Shown here piece by piece: positions 13,173 through 24,348 of a stretch of 64,000 bases of DNA. Below the pieces are notes generated by a model. It saw only the letters and a program-made list of their open reading frames with translations. It did not search any database and was not told the origin of the DNA. The stretch is from Erythroxylum novogranatense. Taxonomy: Eukaryota; Streptophyta; Magnoliopsida; Malpighiales; Erythroxylaceae. The DNA lies in assembly GCA_029891385.1 (NCBI GenBank), contig CM057225.1, forward strand, positions 16,978,620 through 17,042,619. The letters are read 5' to 3'. A program made the translations under genes and the position numbers. Numbering within the stretch: position 1 is the first letter of the stretch; each line of letters opens with the position of its first letter.

Positions 13173-14269
13173 TAAAGTGAATCACACGTTAATACAAGAC
13201 TTATTATACAATATACAAATGCACAAGAAGAGGGAGTTGAATTGTGTATTTTTTTTAAGCCGCTTCGAAAACGTTTTGTTAAAAGAAATTTGTTCTTTTC
13301 ACAAGAACTACTGAAAATCAAAGTTATAAAGTATTTTTTGAAAACTTGTATAAAAACTAGTAACATCAAAAATTGAAAGATAAGAGAGATTAAGAGTTGA
13401 GAGATGTTAACACAGCGATTTTTATACTGGTTCACCCCAAACCGTAGGCTACGTCCATTCCTCAGATATCTTTCTGAGATATCATTATCTCTCAAAACAT
13501 TACAAGTATTCTTTATCTCCGAGCCTCTTCAAGTCTCTTACAATCAGTATTCTTTCACACTTAGCCTCTGCAGGCTATCTACACTACTTTCAACTGAAAG
13601 GTTTTTCGAGCTTTGTTATAGAAAAATAGCTCTAGATTTTTTGCACAATAGTTTCTCTCAAGTATTGCTAAGCTCTTTGATTTCACTAACTTTTGTAACT
13701 TTTGCAATCTTCGTAATTTTCGTAACTTTTTTAATCTTTGACTCCTACTCATATTTATAGTCTTCGACTTCAACTGCTTTTTGATTCTTGATTCTTGCTT
13801 TTTTCAAGAAACGATTATTCAGTTGAGTTTTGTAACTAACTCAAACTGATTCTTGATTTGACGTGGTTTGCTTCCGTCTGCTTTTCTTCGTCTGCTTTCT
13901 TTAAATCATTTTCATTTTAGCTTAATCGCTTTTCAATTTAGCTTCCGTTTGCTTTTCTTCGTCTGCTTTTCTTCCGTCTGCTTTATTTCATCTGTTTTTC
14001 TTCCGTCTACTTTCTTTCATCTACTTTTCTTCCGTATGCTTTCTTTCGTCTGTTTTTCTATCTTCTGCTTTCTTTCGTCTGTTTTTCATTTTAGCTTCCA
14101 TCTGCTTTCTTTGCTTGATCGCTTTTCTTAAATACGCTTTTCATCCAAATGCCTTTCTTTTCGTGCTTTTTCTTACATCGCTTTCTTTCAGTTGTTTTTC
14201 TTCCGTCTGTTTTTCATTATTATTTGTGCCTCATCAAAATCATTTATGTAACGTCATTTTGACTTAACA
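13173..14269 (-). repeat. 5' LTR of the minus-strand SIRE-like copia element
   Basis: On minus the LTR starts TGTTAAGTCAAAATGACG (14269) and ends next to the primer-binding site at 13173. It is an inverted copy of 15240-16124, sharing the GGTTCACCCCAAACC block, a purine-rich cleavage/termination region and the start TG(T/C)TAAGTCAAAATGAC. It is about 210 bp longer than its partner because of an expanded minisatellite at 13870-14220. Confidence 0.8.
13870..14220. repeat. CTTCCGTCTGCTTT minisatellite in the LTR
   Basis: Degenerate units of about 13-16 bases built on CTTCCGTCTGCTTTTCTTCG recur some twenty times. The inverted partner LTR has a shorter related array (GAAGAAAACACAGA-like units, about 15345-15420). 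It lies in the promoter-side (U3) part of the LTR. Confidence 0.75.
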
Positions 14270-15239
14270 ACCAAGACCTACAATTGTACCCAATGAAAAT
14301 AAGGGGAAGAAGAAAATGTATCCAAAAGGAAATACAGGTGATTTGACAGAAGATCAGATAGAAGCAGAAGTGAGGAACATAGATGAGGCATGTTATACAA
14401 CTCAACCAAGAGGGATCTATGTTTCACACCATATTTCAAAGGCATCAGGAAGTCAGTGTGGACGCTTCACCACAAATGAAACTTCTCATGTAGTTGGCAG
14501 AATAATCGAAGGGTAGTACAGAACTATCAGCATTGAAGGTATTAATTTCAATATAGAGACTCTTATGCACCTAATTATGCACCTTAGACCTTTGAACTCT
14601 ATATCTTCAATTAAAAATGTACTACACCTTCTTGGAAAACCAGTTCCAAAGCTACCTAGACCTAATGACCTTGATCTCCCTGAAGGAAACCTATCGTTCA
14701 AACCTCCTATTTTCACAATCATTGAATTGGATGTTTTACCTTCAAAACCATTTGTTGCTACAAACTTCCTTCCACCAAGACCACTACAACGTGATCCTAA
14801 TATTGGTTTGGAAGAAGTTAGTCACATACAGCAGGGGAGTCATGAAGCCTTGGTTAAGGAAATTGAAGAAATTCATTACAAGGTTGATGATCTGCGTGAC
14901 TTAGTGGGTGATTTACATGAGGAAGTAGCGCATTTACGGGTTTCTATGGAAGAAGACCTCAAGATGATCCGCATTGACATGCAACGAATGTTCTTTGAAA
15001 TTATGAAGCATATACGATGAAGATTTTTTATTAATAACAAATAGGGGGAGAAGGAAAAAAAAAGAAGAAGAGAAAGATAGGAGAAGCAAAAGAAGAAAGA
15101 ACATGGGGAGACCAAAGAAAAGTAAAAGAAGATAATATTGCTTACTTACAATTTTTCACAATTGTATATCTTCTTATAAATAATACTCGATTATCCTTCT
15201 AAAATTATGATAATTTGTTATCATCAAATAGGAGGAGAT
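14270..15239 (+). pseudogene. 3' interior of a second SIRE-like element, with an extra ORF
   Basis: This plus-strand block ends in the purine tract AGGAGGAGAT directly before the 3' LTR at 15240, so it is the 3' interior of an element opposite to the preceding one. Its frames form one decayed protein. 14316-14516 is open upstream into the neighbouring LTR and ends in a TAG. 14565-15020 follows in another frame and contains LHLLGKPVPKLPRPNDLDLP and a C-terminal coiled coil (about 14850-15015, VDDLRDLVGDLHEEVAHLR). SIRE elements often carry an additional envelope-like ORF with a coiled coil after pol. Position and coiled coil fit that, but I see no transmembrane segment and the identity is an inference. 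Confidence 0.5.
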
Positions 15240-16124
15240 TGCTAAGTCAAAATGACTTTACGTCTAATAATTTTGGTGACAATCAAATAATAATAATATT
15301 AGAAAAAGATGAACTGTTTTGATAAGTGTGTTAAGCGTGAAGAAAACACAGAAGGAAGAAAACACAGAGTTAAGAAAACACAGAAAGAAGAAAACACAGA
15401 AGGAAGAGTAAAAACACAGACGATACGAAAACGAAGACAATAGTATGTCGAATGGTTACTTAGTTTGAGTTAGTTACAGAACTCAACTGAATAACGGTTA
15501 TCAAGATACAAGAAACAAGAAGCAGTTATCAAGAAACAAGAAGCGGTTGGAGACTTAGGCTATAAATACTAGTTATAGTCGAAGACTAAATGACTTTCAA
15601 CCTTTTAGCTTTCAAGTTATTACTTACAAAAACTCTGTATTCATTGTGCAAAACATGAGAGCTATTTTTACTGTAACAAAGCTCACATTATCTTTCTAGT
15701 GAGAGAAAGGAAAAACTGAGAGCCTGAAGAGGCTAAGAGAGCGAAAAATAATACTAGGTGTAAGAGACCTAAAAAGGCTCTGTAGAGAAAGAATACTTGT
15801 ACATTTTAAGAAGAATAGTAAAATTTCAGAAGAATTCTGAGGACTTAACGTAGCCCATGGTTTGGGGTGAACCAGGATAAAATCGTCGTATCCATCTTCT
15901 AGCTCTCTACTTTAATTTCTATTGTTCTTATACAAGTATATAGAAGTTACTTGAAATTTAATCACGAAGATATTTTCGTATAAACATTGTGATATTCATT
16001 TAATAGTTTTGAAAAAGTTAGTTTTTAAAGAAATATCAAAGGGGCTTGTATTCACGAAAAGAACCCCTTCTTGTGCATTTTGTATATTGTACATAAATAC
16101 TATACTAACAAGTGATTTACTTCA
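15240..16124 (+). repeat. 3' LTR of the plus-strand SIRE-like element
   Basis: It starts TGCTAAGTCAAAATGAC after a polypurine tract and ends GTGATTTACTTCA, giving 885 bp. It is an inverted copy of 13173-14269. The shared GGTTTGGGGTGAACCAGGAT region lies at 15859-15878. Confidence 0.8.
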
Positions 16125-18590
16125 ATTAGATGTATATAGGCGTAATCCTAAAATACCTCAATCTTTCGTATTAAGTCTAACTTGATTAAGTTACCTTTTT
16201 TCCTCTCAATAAGAGTTCTTTGTGTGTCACTCACTCATTAGGTTACTAAATATGTTAGGACATAAATTACAACCCTGAATTATATTTACATTTAAATAAA
16301 TCAAAATCCTTTAATTTGTCTTTAATTTTATAATTAAATAATTTATATCAATAGATTAAGATTGATTGACTAGTAACACGTCATAATAATTAGGAATGAT
16401 AAGGTGTTTTTATTAATCTTTCTATTCATAATTTTTATATAATTCAATTATTTTATCATTTATTGTTTTGATTAGACATAGAATATGGAATTAATGTCTA
16501 CTGCTTAAGTCTAATTATAGTAGTTATTTATCATTAGTAACTAATTTATTAATGATATTTAAATGTTGTTTTCAAAGTGTTATTCCACCTTAGTTAAGGA
16601 TTTCCTTATCAATACTAATCAAGAATAATGGAACATTCTCCTTAATCACTTCCAAAACAACAATAACATTTTTGTTTTACTATATCTAATCTATTTACAA
16701 TTTCATTTTACTAATCTTAAATAAAACATCATTGTTTTTGTTGGATGTATATGTTTAAGTTGAGAATGAGGGACGATAAAGATGAAACATTAGCTTACAT
16801 TACCTTCAACTTCAAGATTGGGTTTGGACACTTAGTCTTTGATGAATGAGCTTCTACTAACATTTGAAAGCTTCATTCATAAGCTATAAAAATTTGAGAA
16901 TATCATGTTTTAGTAAAAATTGTACTAGACCTTTATATATCTAGTACAAAGTTAATGTTCAAAAAATATCACCACCCAAGAAAGATAAGTCCCAAGTTGA
17001 TATTAAAATGAGAAGATCATCACTGAGTATGAAGAATATCATAGCTAAGTAAAAATTGTAGCAGACCTTCATACATCCAATACTACATTTATGTATAAAA
17101 ATACTACCACCTATAACAGACAAATCACACGTTCACTTTAAAATGAGAATACCATTTCCAAGTATAAAGAATATCATGCCTCACCAAAAACTATACTAGA
17201 ACTTTATACATCCAATATCACACTAATTTACAAAAAATACCTCCACTTATAATAGATAAGTCATATGTTCACCGTATCATTTTGTCACTGAGTACAAAGA
17301 TTACCATACATTACACATAGGATCAAATCACGCCTTAATTCTTTGACATGTGTAAAGGCTTATGGTTGCTCCCAACAATACTAGTAAGGGGTCAACTTTA
17401 ATGTAGTTCTCACTACTGACTCTCGTCCTTATAATACTTATTAGCTCACTAAAGCACCTAGGTCCCTTTTTAGGAAAGATTAATCGCAAAATCTTTAGTG
17501 AACATGATTATAGGGGAACACTTCTTAAGTTAGAGAAAGAAGCTTAAGAAATCAAAAGAAAAGAAAGAAAAGAGAGAGATCCTCTTTTTAAACATGTTTC
17601 CAGTTGCCAAATTAAAATTTTCACGTATGTGAAAAGAGTGTCCTCACCTCTACCCAAAAAGGTGTTTCCCAACCTAAGGTTAAAGAAATTAGGCCCTACC
17701 TTATGATCATCATAGTCATGGTGAATCTGGGTTAATTCTTAAGATTAGTGTAGAAGAATAGAAAGTGGAGCTTGTCATGGTCCTTTTAAAGTTTTTCTTT
17801 TTATTTGGAATTTAGTTTCTTAAAATTTGGATATATGTTATAACATGGATTATGTTGTAGGTTTTTCAAAGTTGGATATATCACTGCTATACTTCTAGCT
17901 CAAGTCCTATTTTTAGTTTTATGCTTAGTGCTTGTTTTGAGTTTGGATGTTATGGCCCTTTTTTGTGCCTTGTTTATCCAACTAAAACAAAGTTCATTTT
18001 TTTGTTTGATTTCAGTCATGCTTATGTTTCAATATTTTCATACTAGTAATATATATCTTTTCGTCCTTTTTATTTCTTGTCTAGGTTTGCTTTCTCTAAT
18101 TTTAACTTGCTTAGCTTATATGTTTAGTTTTTACTTGGGTTTTCCAATATGTTTTCTCTTAATATTTTCTAAGGGGATGAAGGTGGTCTAACTAATCTAC
18201 AAGTGTACAAAGTCAATTACAAAGTGAATTATATCTTTATATCTATTAATACTATTTAAACAGGAAACTAAAACTATACTAATAAAATATAATTAATTCA
18301 CTAAACTAGTAAAATTAAGGAAAATAAACTTAAAGAAAAATCAATTAAACAAACATCGGGATTAGGAGTTTACATATATGGTATTCTAATTATCAAATAA
18401 TATTTCTTATCTAGGTTGAAATAATAATTAGCCTAAAGTACCTATGCTTTCTCTTAAAGCACACAGGTATATTTAATCAGGCAACTATCACCTCGGGATG
18501 CATAATTTAACCTAATCAAATTTGTTAAATATAGTTAATCTAATTGGTTATCATAATAGTCTAGGATACTTTTAACTTTCTATCACTATT
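16125..18590. other. AT-rich stretch without a recognised gene
   Basis: No protein, RNA gene or element end is recognised apart from the 134-bp tandem repeat. The open frame at 17928-18191 is hydrophobic and T-rich, lacks a recognisable domain and is likely chance. Confidence 0.5.
16897..17310. repeat. ~134-bp tandem repeat, three copies plus a partial
   Basis: The motif GAATATCAT recurs at about 16899, 17033 and 17169, with a decayed form (GATTACCAT) at about 17299. Each unit then reads AAAAATTGTA(C/G)(T/C)AGACCTT(T/C)ATA(C/T)ATC(C/T)A(A/G)TA, then ACCACC...GATAAGTC, then AAAATGAGAA. Units differ at perhaps a quarter of positions, so the array is old. Confidence 0.7.
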
Positions 18591-20283
18591 CACAAGTACA
18601 TGATACCTCTAGAAACCTTTTATTACCAAACTACCCATTTAACTTTGGCATGAGGATTTTAGTATATATCCCGTGTCCATAAAAAGTTCCTCATCATTTT
18701 CTCCAATTCTTTAGTGATGTTCTTAAAGAGATCCATGTGTAAGGTCTAATAGATATGGAGCTTATTTAAGATGGATCTAATAAATTATAACCTCTCTATG
18801 TAAACAAACATTTATTGCATTAGTGGACAATTCTCTTATAGAACATATCAAACAAGGGTTAACAATCTCTATATGTTGATCTTTTAGTTGTAACGAGAAT
18901 TCTCATATATTTGAATGGGAGATTTCCCAACTTTATTCCAAATATCTTAAAATTGAATGAGCTAAAGAATTTGTTTCGGTTGATATTAATAAATATCTTT
19001 TGTCTCTATTGTTGTTGACGTGTAAGATATAATTAAATGTCTAGAGTGAATTCATTAGGATCTTAACTAAGCTAGCATCTACTTTGTAAAATATGAGAAA
19101 ATCATATAAAAAGAGATAAATGATCCTTTATTTGGGACATTTATTTTGGAATTTAAAGATGGATCAATTCTAATATTATGTTCAGTAAGATTAGTCAACA
19201 CTTTAACACGAATAGAAAATAGGTAAGGAGACAAAGGATCTCTTTGTCTGATTCCTCTCCATCCTTTGAATACTTTAATTAGTTCACCATTCATCAACAC
19301 ACTAAATGAAGTATTTACGATGTATTATTCAATCCAAATTATGAATTTATAAGGAAAACCAAAATCATCTAGTGATTGTAATATGAATTCCCAGTTAACC
19401 AAATCATGGGCCTTGTGGAAGTCAATTTTTATGACACAACTCTTGACGAAGTCTTTCTTTTAGTAGCCTTTAAAAAACTCTTGGGTTATTAGGATCTAAT
19501 CTCTTATGTTTCTTTCCTTTATGTAAGCACCTTGAGATTTACGTATGAATAAAACAAAATTCAGCCATGCGGCTATGATTTTGGATATAATCTTGTAGAT
19601 AGTGTTGTAACAAGATATAAGCCTAAAATCTTTAAGACATTTGGGATTTAGCTTATTAGGAACTAGGAAAATATGCTTTGGTAAATTCCTTGACAAGTTT
19701 CCCAAAATTGAAAAATTCTAAGATTGTCTTATTGGTTTAAACTATTATCAGGCTCTAAGATTCCTTATAGAAGAATGAATTTAAATTATCGTGACTATGG
19801 GCTTTGTTAATATTAAGGCTTATTAAAGTGTTTTCTATATCATAAAAGTTGAAGGGTCTAATGAGCTTTTGAGATTATTTAGCTAATATTGACTTTGAAA
19901 TGAACAAGTTAAGCAACTGCAAAACATATTACAATTTAATAGTAGAGCCTAATATTTCTTTAAAATGCTTACCTTTTCTTTTAGCCCTTTTAGTCCCAAA
20001 TTATCTCACCATTATCCTTAACAAGATATGTAATTTTTGGAATTCCTTTTAACTAAAGTGGCCTTCAAAAAGAAATTGGAGTTTTTTTCATCATTTTGTA
20101 ACCATTGTACTCTTGATTTACGTTTTAGCAAGGATTTATAGGCATCAAGTGCTCTAATAAAGTCACTTAGAGCAAATCTTTCAACTTTAATCTTGGTACT
20201 ATTTTCTAAATCCAAGTACAAATCTATTTGAGATTGAGTTAGGCTACTTCTAGTCTCTTTGATATCAAGTCATTTGCTACTCA
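18590..20283 (-). pseudogene. LINE (L1-type) reverse transcriptase, decayed
   Basis: On minus the order is as in plant LINE ORF2. SRVQWLQNDEKNSNFF (about 20100) marks the start of the RT region. Then NKLNPKCLKDFRLISCYNTIYKIISKIIA (about 19650-19580, split here as LKDFRLISCYNTIYKIISK), GAYIKERNI, KAFDLVNWEF near 19400, FKGWRGIRQRDPLSPYLF (about 19260) and LPFKYMRILV (about 18900). The YADD box region is disrupted near 19085. Many stops and frameshifts are present. It would have copied the LINE RNA by target-primed reverse transcription. The endonuclease half lies at 34167-35340 beyond nested insertions. Confidence 0.85.
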
Positions 20284-20668
20284 TGTAACAGCCCAGATCA
20301 CCCACTCACAGATATTGTCCACTTTGGGCCTTGACCCAACTAAGCCCTCACGGTTTTTCTTTTTCCAAAGTCTTCCCAGGAGGTCAACCATCCTAGTACT
20401 ACTCTCACCCAATCACATTTAACCTCGGAGTTCTAATAGGATCCTGTGCATTAGTCTATGAAAAACGCGTTTGTAAGGGAGAGGTATCAGTATCCTTATA
20501 AGGCGTACTTTGTTACCCTCTCCAACAGATGTGGGATCTCACACTCTCCACCCTCCTTAGGGCTTAGCCCTCTCTGGGGTTCAGCCTAACGGTACAACGG
20601 TTCGGGTACCAGCTTTGATACCACTGTAACAGCCCAGATCACCCGCTCACAGATATTGTTCACCTTCC
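20284..20668 (-). mobile_element. Cassandra TRIM, one LTR plus truncated second LTR
   Basis: The LTR 20284-20527 (TGTAACAGCCC...CTCTCCAACA, 244 bp) is followed by a short interior with no coding capacity. At 20609-20624 is the primer-binding site (minus: GTGGTATCAAAGCTGG), directly before a second copy of the LTR end at 20625 (TGTAACAGCCCAGATCACCC). That copy is cut near 20668. The LTR contains 5S-rRNA-like sequence, the hallmark of Cassandra terminal-repeat retrotransposons in miniature. It sits inside the LINE; the base run before it is ACTCA, but the matching duplication is lost. Confidence 0.9.
20371..20444 (-). promoter_or_regulatory. 5S-rRNA-like RNA polymerase III region in Cassandra LTR
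   Basis: The minus strand reads GGATCCTATTAGAACTCCGA, then GGTTAAATGTG, GGGTGAGAGTAGTACTAGGAT and GGTTGACCTCCTGGGAAG. This follows plant 5S rRNA through its internal promoter and 3' half. In Cassandra this part is held to supply a polymerase III promoter. It is not a functional 5S gene: the 5' third is absent and several bases are changed. Confidence 0.85.
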
Positions 20669-21945
20669 TGTTAGTGGCATGGATCTCCTTCATGAACTCC
20701 CATAAGTTCACGGCTACGCAAGACCATTATGTGAGATTGCGATAGTACGTTCTGTTCACGATTACACAGGACCATTATGTGAAAATGTGTAGTACGTTTG
20801 TTTTGGACCCACCCCAAACCATTTTGATGTGCTTATGTGCTTATGATATGTCGACAAGTTGATGCATACATGATTTGCATTGTTGAGAATTTTGATAAAT
20901 AAGTGTTTTGTGATTTTAAATGTGTAATGACTATGTTTATAAAAATGTTCTATGGAAATGAGCTTTATAAATGGTTTTGTTTGTTATCTATTATAAACTT
21001 GTTACCTATGAGCTTTTAAGCTCACCCTCCTTCCCCTTCCGTCCCATCTTCAGGTGAAGAAAATGAGATCGAGTGATCAAGAGTCAAGGCATCGCTTCGA
21101 GTCCGACATATTTTGTATTTTAAGCAAAATTTTGTAATCATGAGGCTTTAGTCGCATTTTAAATATTATTAGTTCAAGTATCTTATGTATTTTGGATTTT
21201 GAGACATTGATGGATTTTGGTTTGAAATGTCATTACAGCTTTGTAAAAACTCTTATCTTTTGATGTTAATGAATTATGAATCATGTATGGATGTTGTTGA
21301 ATGGAAGTATGAATTTGTGTATGAATAGGATTGAGTTGAAGTTAGGTATACTTGAGAAAGTTATCGATTTGAGATGATGAATTCTGAACACGAATTGTTG
21401 TTACTCATAAGTGAGATGTTATGGAAAAAGAAAGATAGGAAATTATGAAGAATGAGAATTAGTTATAAGAAATGAATTAAAATGAGAGTATGATGAAATA
21501 ATATTGGTAATTAAATGGTTATGTAATGATGTTGCATTAAAGGAAGTGAATTTGGTACAACTTAGAATGGAAGTTAGGTTAGGATAGATGGAGAAACCTA
21601 GGGAAGGCTCTTGAGTGAACCCATCCCAAAAGGCGTTATTTTACTAAATTGGTCATTTTCGCCGTGGCGAAGATAAGAGGTTCGTCGCGACGTATTTATT
21701 CCGAGAGGAGCATAAAGGAAAATTCTGAATCTTCGCTGCGGCGAAGTCAAGAGTTCGCCGCGGCGAACTTTCCCTGGAGAGAGTTCCCGTTCATTCGTCG
21801 CAGCGAACATGTCCACCAGGACTTAAGGATCCAATAATTATGGTAATAAAGCATGAAGATAAACCGATGAGGATTAAGGAGATTTCATTGGATTACGCTC
21901 ACGTTTCAGGACTTCAAAGTTGGGCTCTGGAAACGGGGTCCTACA
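20669..21945. repeat. Tekay/Del-like LTR fragments
   Basis: 20900-21200 carries, in plus sense, GAGCTTTTAAGCTCACCCTCC followed by CATCTTCAGGTG and AAGGCATCGCTTCGAGTCC. This matches the block in the family B LTR (minus strand near 5850). 21650-21805 is GC-rich with repeated CGTCGCGACG/GCCGCGGCGAA palindromes. The right edge (AACGGGGTCCTACA, 21945) looks like an LTR end. The two parts seem to have opposite sense, so this may be a composite. No gene is present. Confidence 0.5.
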
Positions 21946-22459
21946 ACTAATATCCGAGTATATTAATTCAAAAAAAATGTATAATTGAATCAGAATGAAT
22001 AGATCATTCAAATTGCATTAAATAAATGATCAAATCATAATATCCATCCTAACTTAGATTCATCACACCTAGACATTAAACAAACTTAGTTCATAAACAT
22101 AAAAAACAAAACAAACATCAGAAGTTCAGAAAAATAATTAAAAAGAAAATATCAAATCTCTAAAGCAATCTTCATGTTTCCTTCCATCCTAGGTTCATAT
22201 TTGCGTCTTAAATTAAGTTTAGATTTGTGTCTTAAACTTTATCTTTGACTTGAACTTTGATTCTAACTGCTTTTCTTTTATTAACCTTTATAATTTTCTT
22301 TTATAATGCAAAACTAGGGTTTTAAAAATATATACGATAAGTCACGTGGTTGTGTGAGAGACCCTATTCCTCAAAAACACTTCATAATTAAGAATTTACA
22401 CATTCCTATAAGCTTACAAGGGCATGGATATGGTTATATATGTGACTTAATAGGTGTGC
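21946..22459. other. AT-rich sequence, nothing recognised
   Basis: No open frame or repeat end is recognised. It flanks the left target duplication of the copia element and may be disrupted LINE sequence. Confidence 0.4.
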
Positions 22460-22464
22460 ATCTT

Positions 22465-23524
22465 TATAAACGATCTAGAAGGGGGGGTTGAATAGATCTT
22501 TAAGCTTTTTGCAATTTTCTACAACAAAATCAGAAGTTAATTCACACAAAAACAATTTAATCAAAATTAAATGTAAAGAGTAGGGAAGAAGAGCAAACAT
22601 TGTTTTTATAGAGGTTCGGTGCTAAGACCTACGTCCTCTACCTAAGCTCACACTTAGGATTTTGCAAACCACTTTATTGCACACTTTGTAGTTTAGTGTG
22701 AACTTTTTACAATGCCACTTGATTTCAGGCTCAAGCTACCTTTACACCGATTTGTTTTAAGCACAAATCCTACCTCACACGTGACCTTTCACTAGTCACT
22801 CAAATTGTAAGAGAAATAAGATAAAGTTTGAAGAACAAAGCTCAATACAATGGTGTAACAAGATAAGAGCAATAGTGAGCAAAATATGAAGCAATAGTGG
22901 AGTCTTTTTCTTGTGGAACTTCTTAGGTATTTTTCCTTGATTATCCACACTTATACTTGAAGGAAAATAGCTGTTAGAACCCATTCTAGTCGTTGCATGA
23001 TTGTTATGACCGTTCCTTAACATCCTCCTTTCCATTTGTGACTAATTGACTTGTTGGAATTAATTTGTTGTACCCATAAGTCAACTTGTCGTCATGTATA
23101 AGTCGACTTGTGACAACATTTTTCGTAAAATTTCATCTCCGCTCTTCTGTAAGTCGACTTATGCTATGTAAGTCGACTTGTGTCCTTCTATAAGTCGACT
23201 TATGTACTATTAGTCGACTTGTGTTGACATATCTTCATATGTAAGTTGACTTATGTTGTTCTAGTCGACTTATGATGTGCAAGTCGACTTATGTCAGCTT
23301 CAACGGTAACATCCAACCAAATCTTCTATAATCCTCATTATTAATGTCTCTTTCACTTATAAGGAAACTTCCATCTTGATTCTTCAATGATTAATCACTT
23401 ATCCATCTTTATTTGCACAATAATAATCCCAAAATACCTGAAATAATTTCTTAACTAATTCTATATATTTTATTATTATCAAACCATAAAGGGATTTAAT
23501 TTGTTAATCTCCATTGGTCCAACA
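22465..23524 (-). repeat. 3' LTR of the copia element
   Basis: It is 1060 bp and matches the split 5' LTR (1078 bp after removing the insert), e.g. GATCTAGAAGGGGGTTGAAT and TTTATAGAGGTTCGGTGCTA. On minus it begins TGTTGGACCAATGG after the purine tract AAAAAGAGGGAGAT. It holds a cluster of AAGTCGACTT palindromes. Confidence 0.92.
23070..23295. repeat. AAGTCGACTT palindrome cluster in 3' LTR
   Basis: GTCGAC occurs seven times between 23102 and 23290, each within (A/T)AGTCGACTT(A/G)TG. Degenerate forms (AAGTCAACTT, AAGTTGACTT) lie between. Spacing is irregular at about 17-50 bp. The cluster is repeated in the other LTR (33700-33935) and, in weaker form, just inside the element at 24060-24215. 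Confidence 0.85.
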
Positions 23525-24059
23525 ATCTCCCTCTTTTTGATAATGACAAAATATTTAGAAATTAAAAAGAAATTTGAAAAGCACGAAACTTGATCAAGGT
23601 TTTTAATCCTTTGTCTTGATGGTTAGTTTGTCTCCCCCTTAATTAAGAAACCGAGAAATTTTAATAGAAATCAAAATAGTTGCAAATCAAACTCACTCCC
23701 CCCTCAATCAAATGACTGTTACCAATATCAATTTTGAATCTTACTCCCCCTTTTTGTCATAATCAAAAACCAATACGAAAATTTTTCGCAATGGGAGTTC
23801 ATAAACAAACAAAATAGCAAACACAAAGAAATGCAACGTCATCACATAATATAACAATCCAATAGTTGATACAAATATCATAAGTCATAATGAGCACCAC
23901 ACACTGGAAATAGCAAAAGAAGAAATGTTGGTCGAGGCAAAAGCAATACACATCATGATGAAGAGTCATCATGCCTACAACTTAACTTCTTAAAAATCTT
24001 CTTGAGCATGCGGTGTTGTGCATCAACTTTCTTTGCCAACCCATGAAACACACATTGTA

Positions 24060-24215
24060 TATCGACCTTCATAAGTCCACTTGTCCAACTTTATGAGTCG
24101 ACTTATCATTAAAATCCTTCATTCCCAAATGCTGTGTATATCATAGGTCGACTTATTAACCCACATAAGTCAACTTGTTACCAGTATTAGTCGACTTATA
24201 TACCCATTAGTCGAC
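24060..24215. repeat. AAGTCGACTT-type cluster next to the polypurine side
   Basis: In the untranslated stretch between RNase H and the polypurine tract, GTCGAC recurs four times (about 24096-24213). AAGTCCACTTG, AAGTCAACTTG and TAGTCGACTA variants are interspersed. The unit matches the LTR cluster, so it spread across the LTR boundary or arose twice from the same seed. 23525-24059 holds nothing else recognised apart from the polypurine tract. Confidence 0.75.
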
Positions 24216-24348
24216 TAGAATATGTCAAAACTCCAAATTAGTCACATTTCATCCCAAATGTAAATCATGATGAATGTATCTTCAGATGTGATTGCACATT
24301 TGCTTTATAAATTGACCATTTGATATATGAATGTAGCCAAAAACAAAT

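Noticed and set aside
17928..18191. Hydrophobic 87-codon frame resembling a membrane protein
   Set aside because: T-rich sequence gives Leu/Phe by composition; no start context, partner or family is recognised.
20371..20444. 5S rRNA gene on the minus strand
   Set aside because: Only the internal-promoter and 3' part of 5S is present, with changes, and it lies inside an LTR next to a primer-binding site, as in Cassandra.
23070..23295. A CRISPR-like array of short palindromes
   Set aside because: Spacing is irregular, the unit is only 10 bp, the cluster is repeated in LTRs, and the sequence is a plant nuclear genome.
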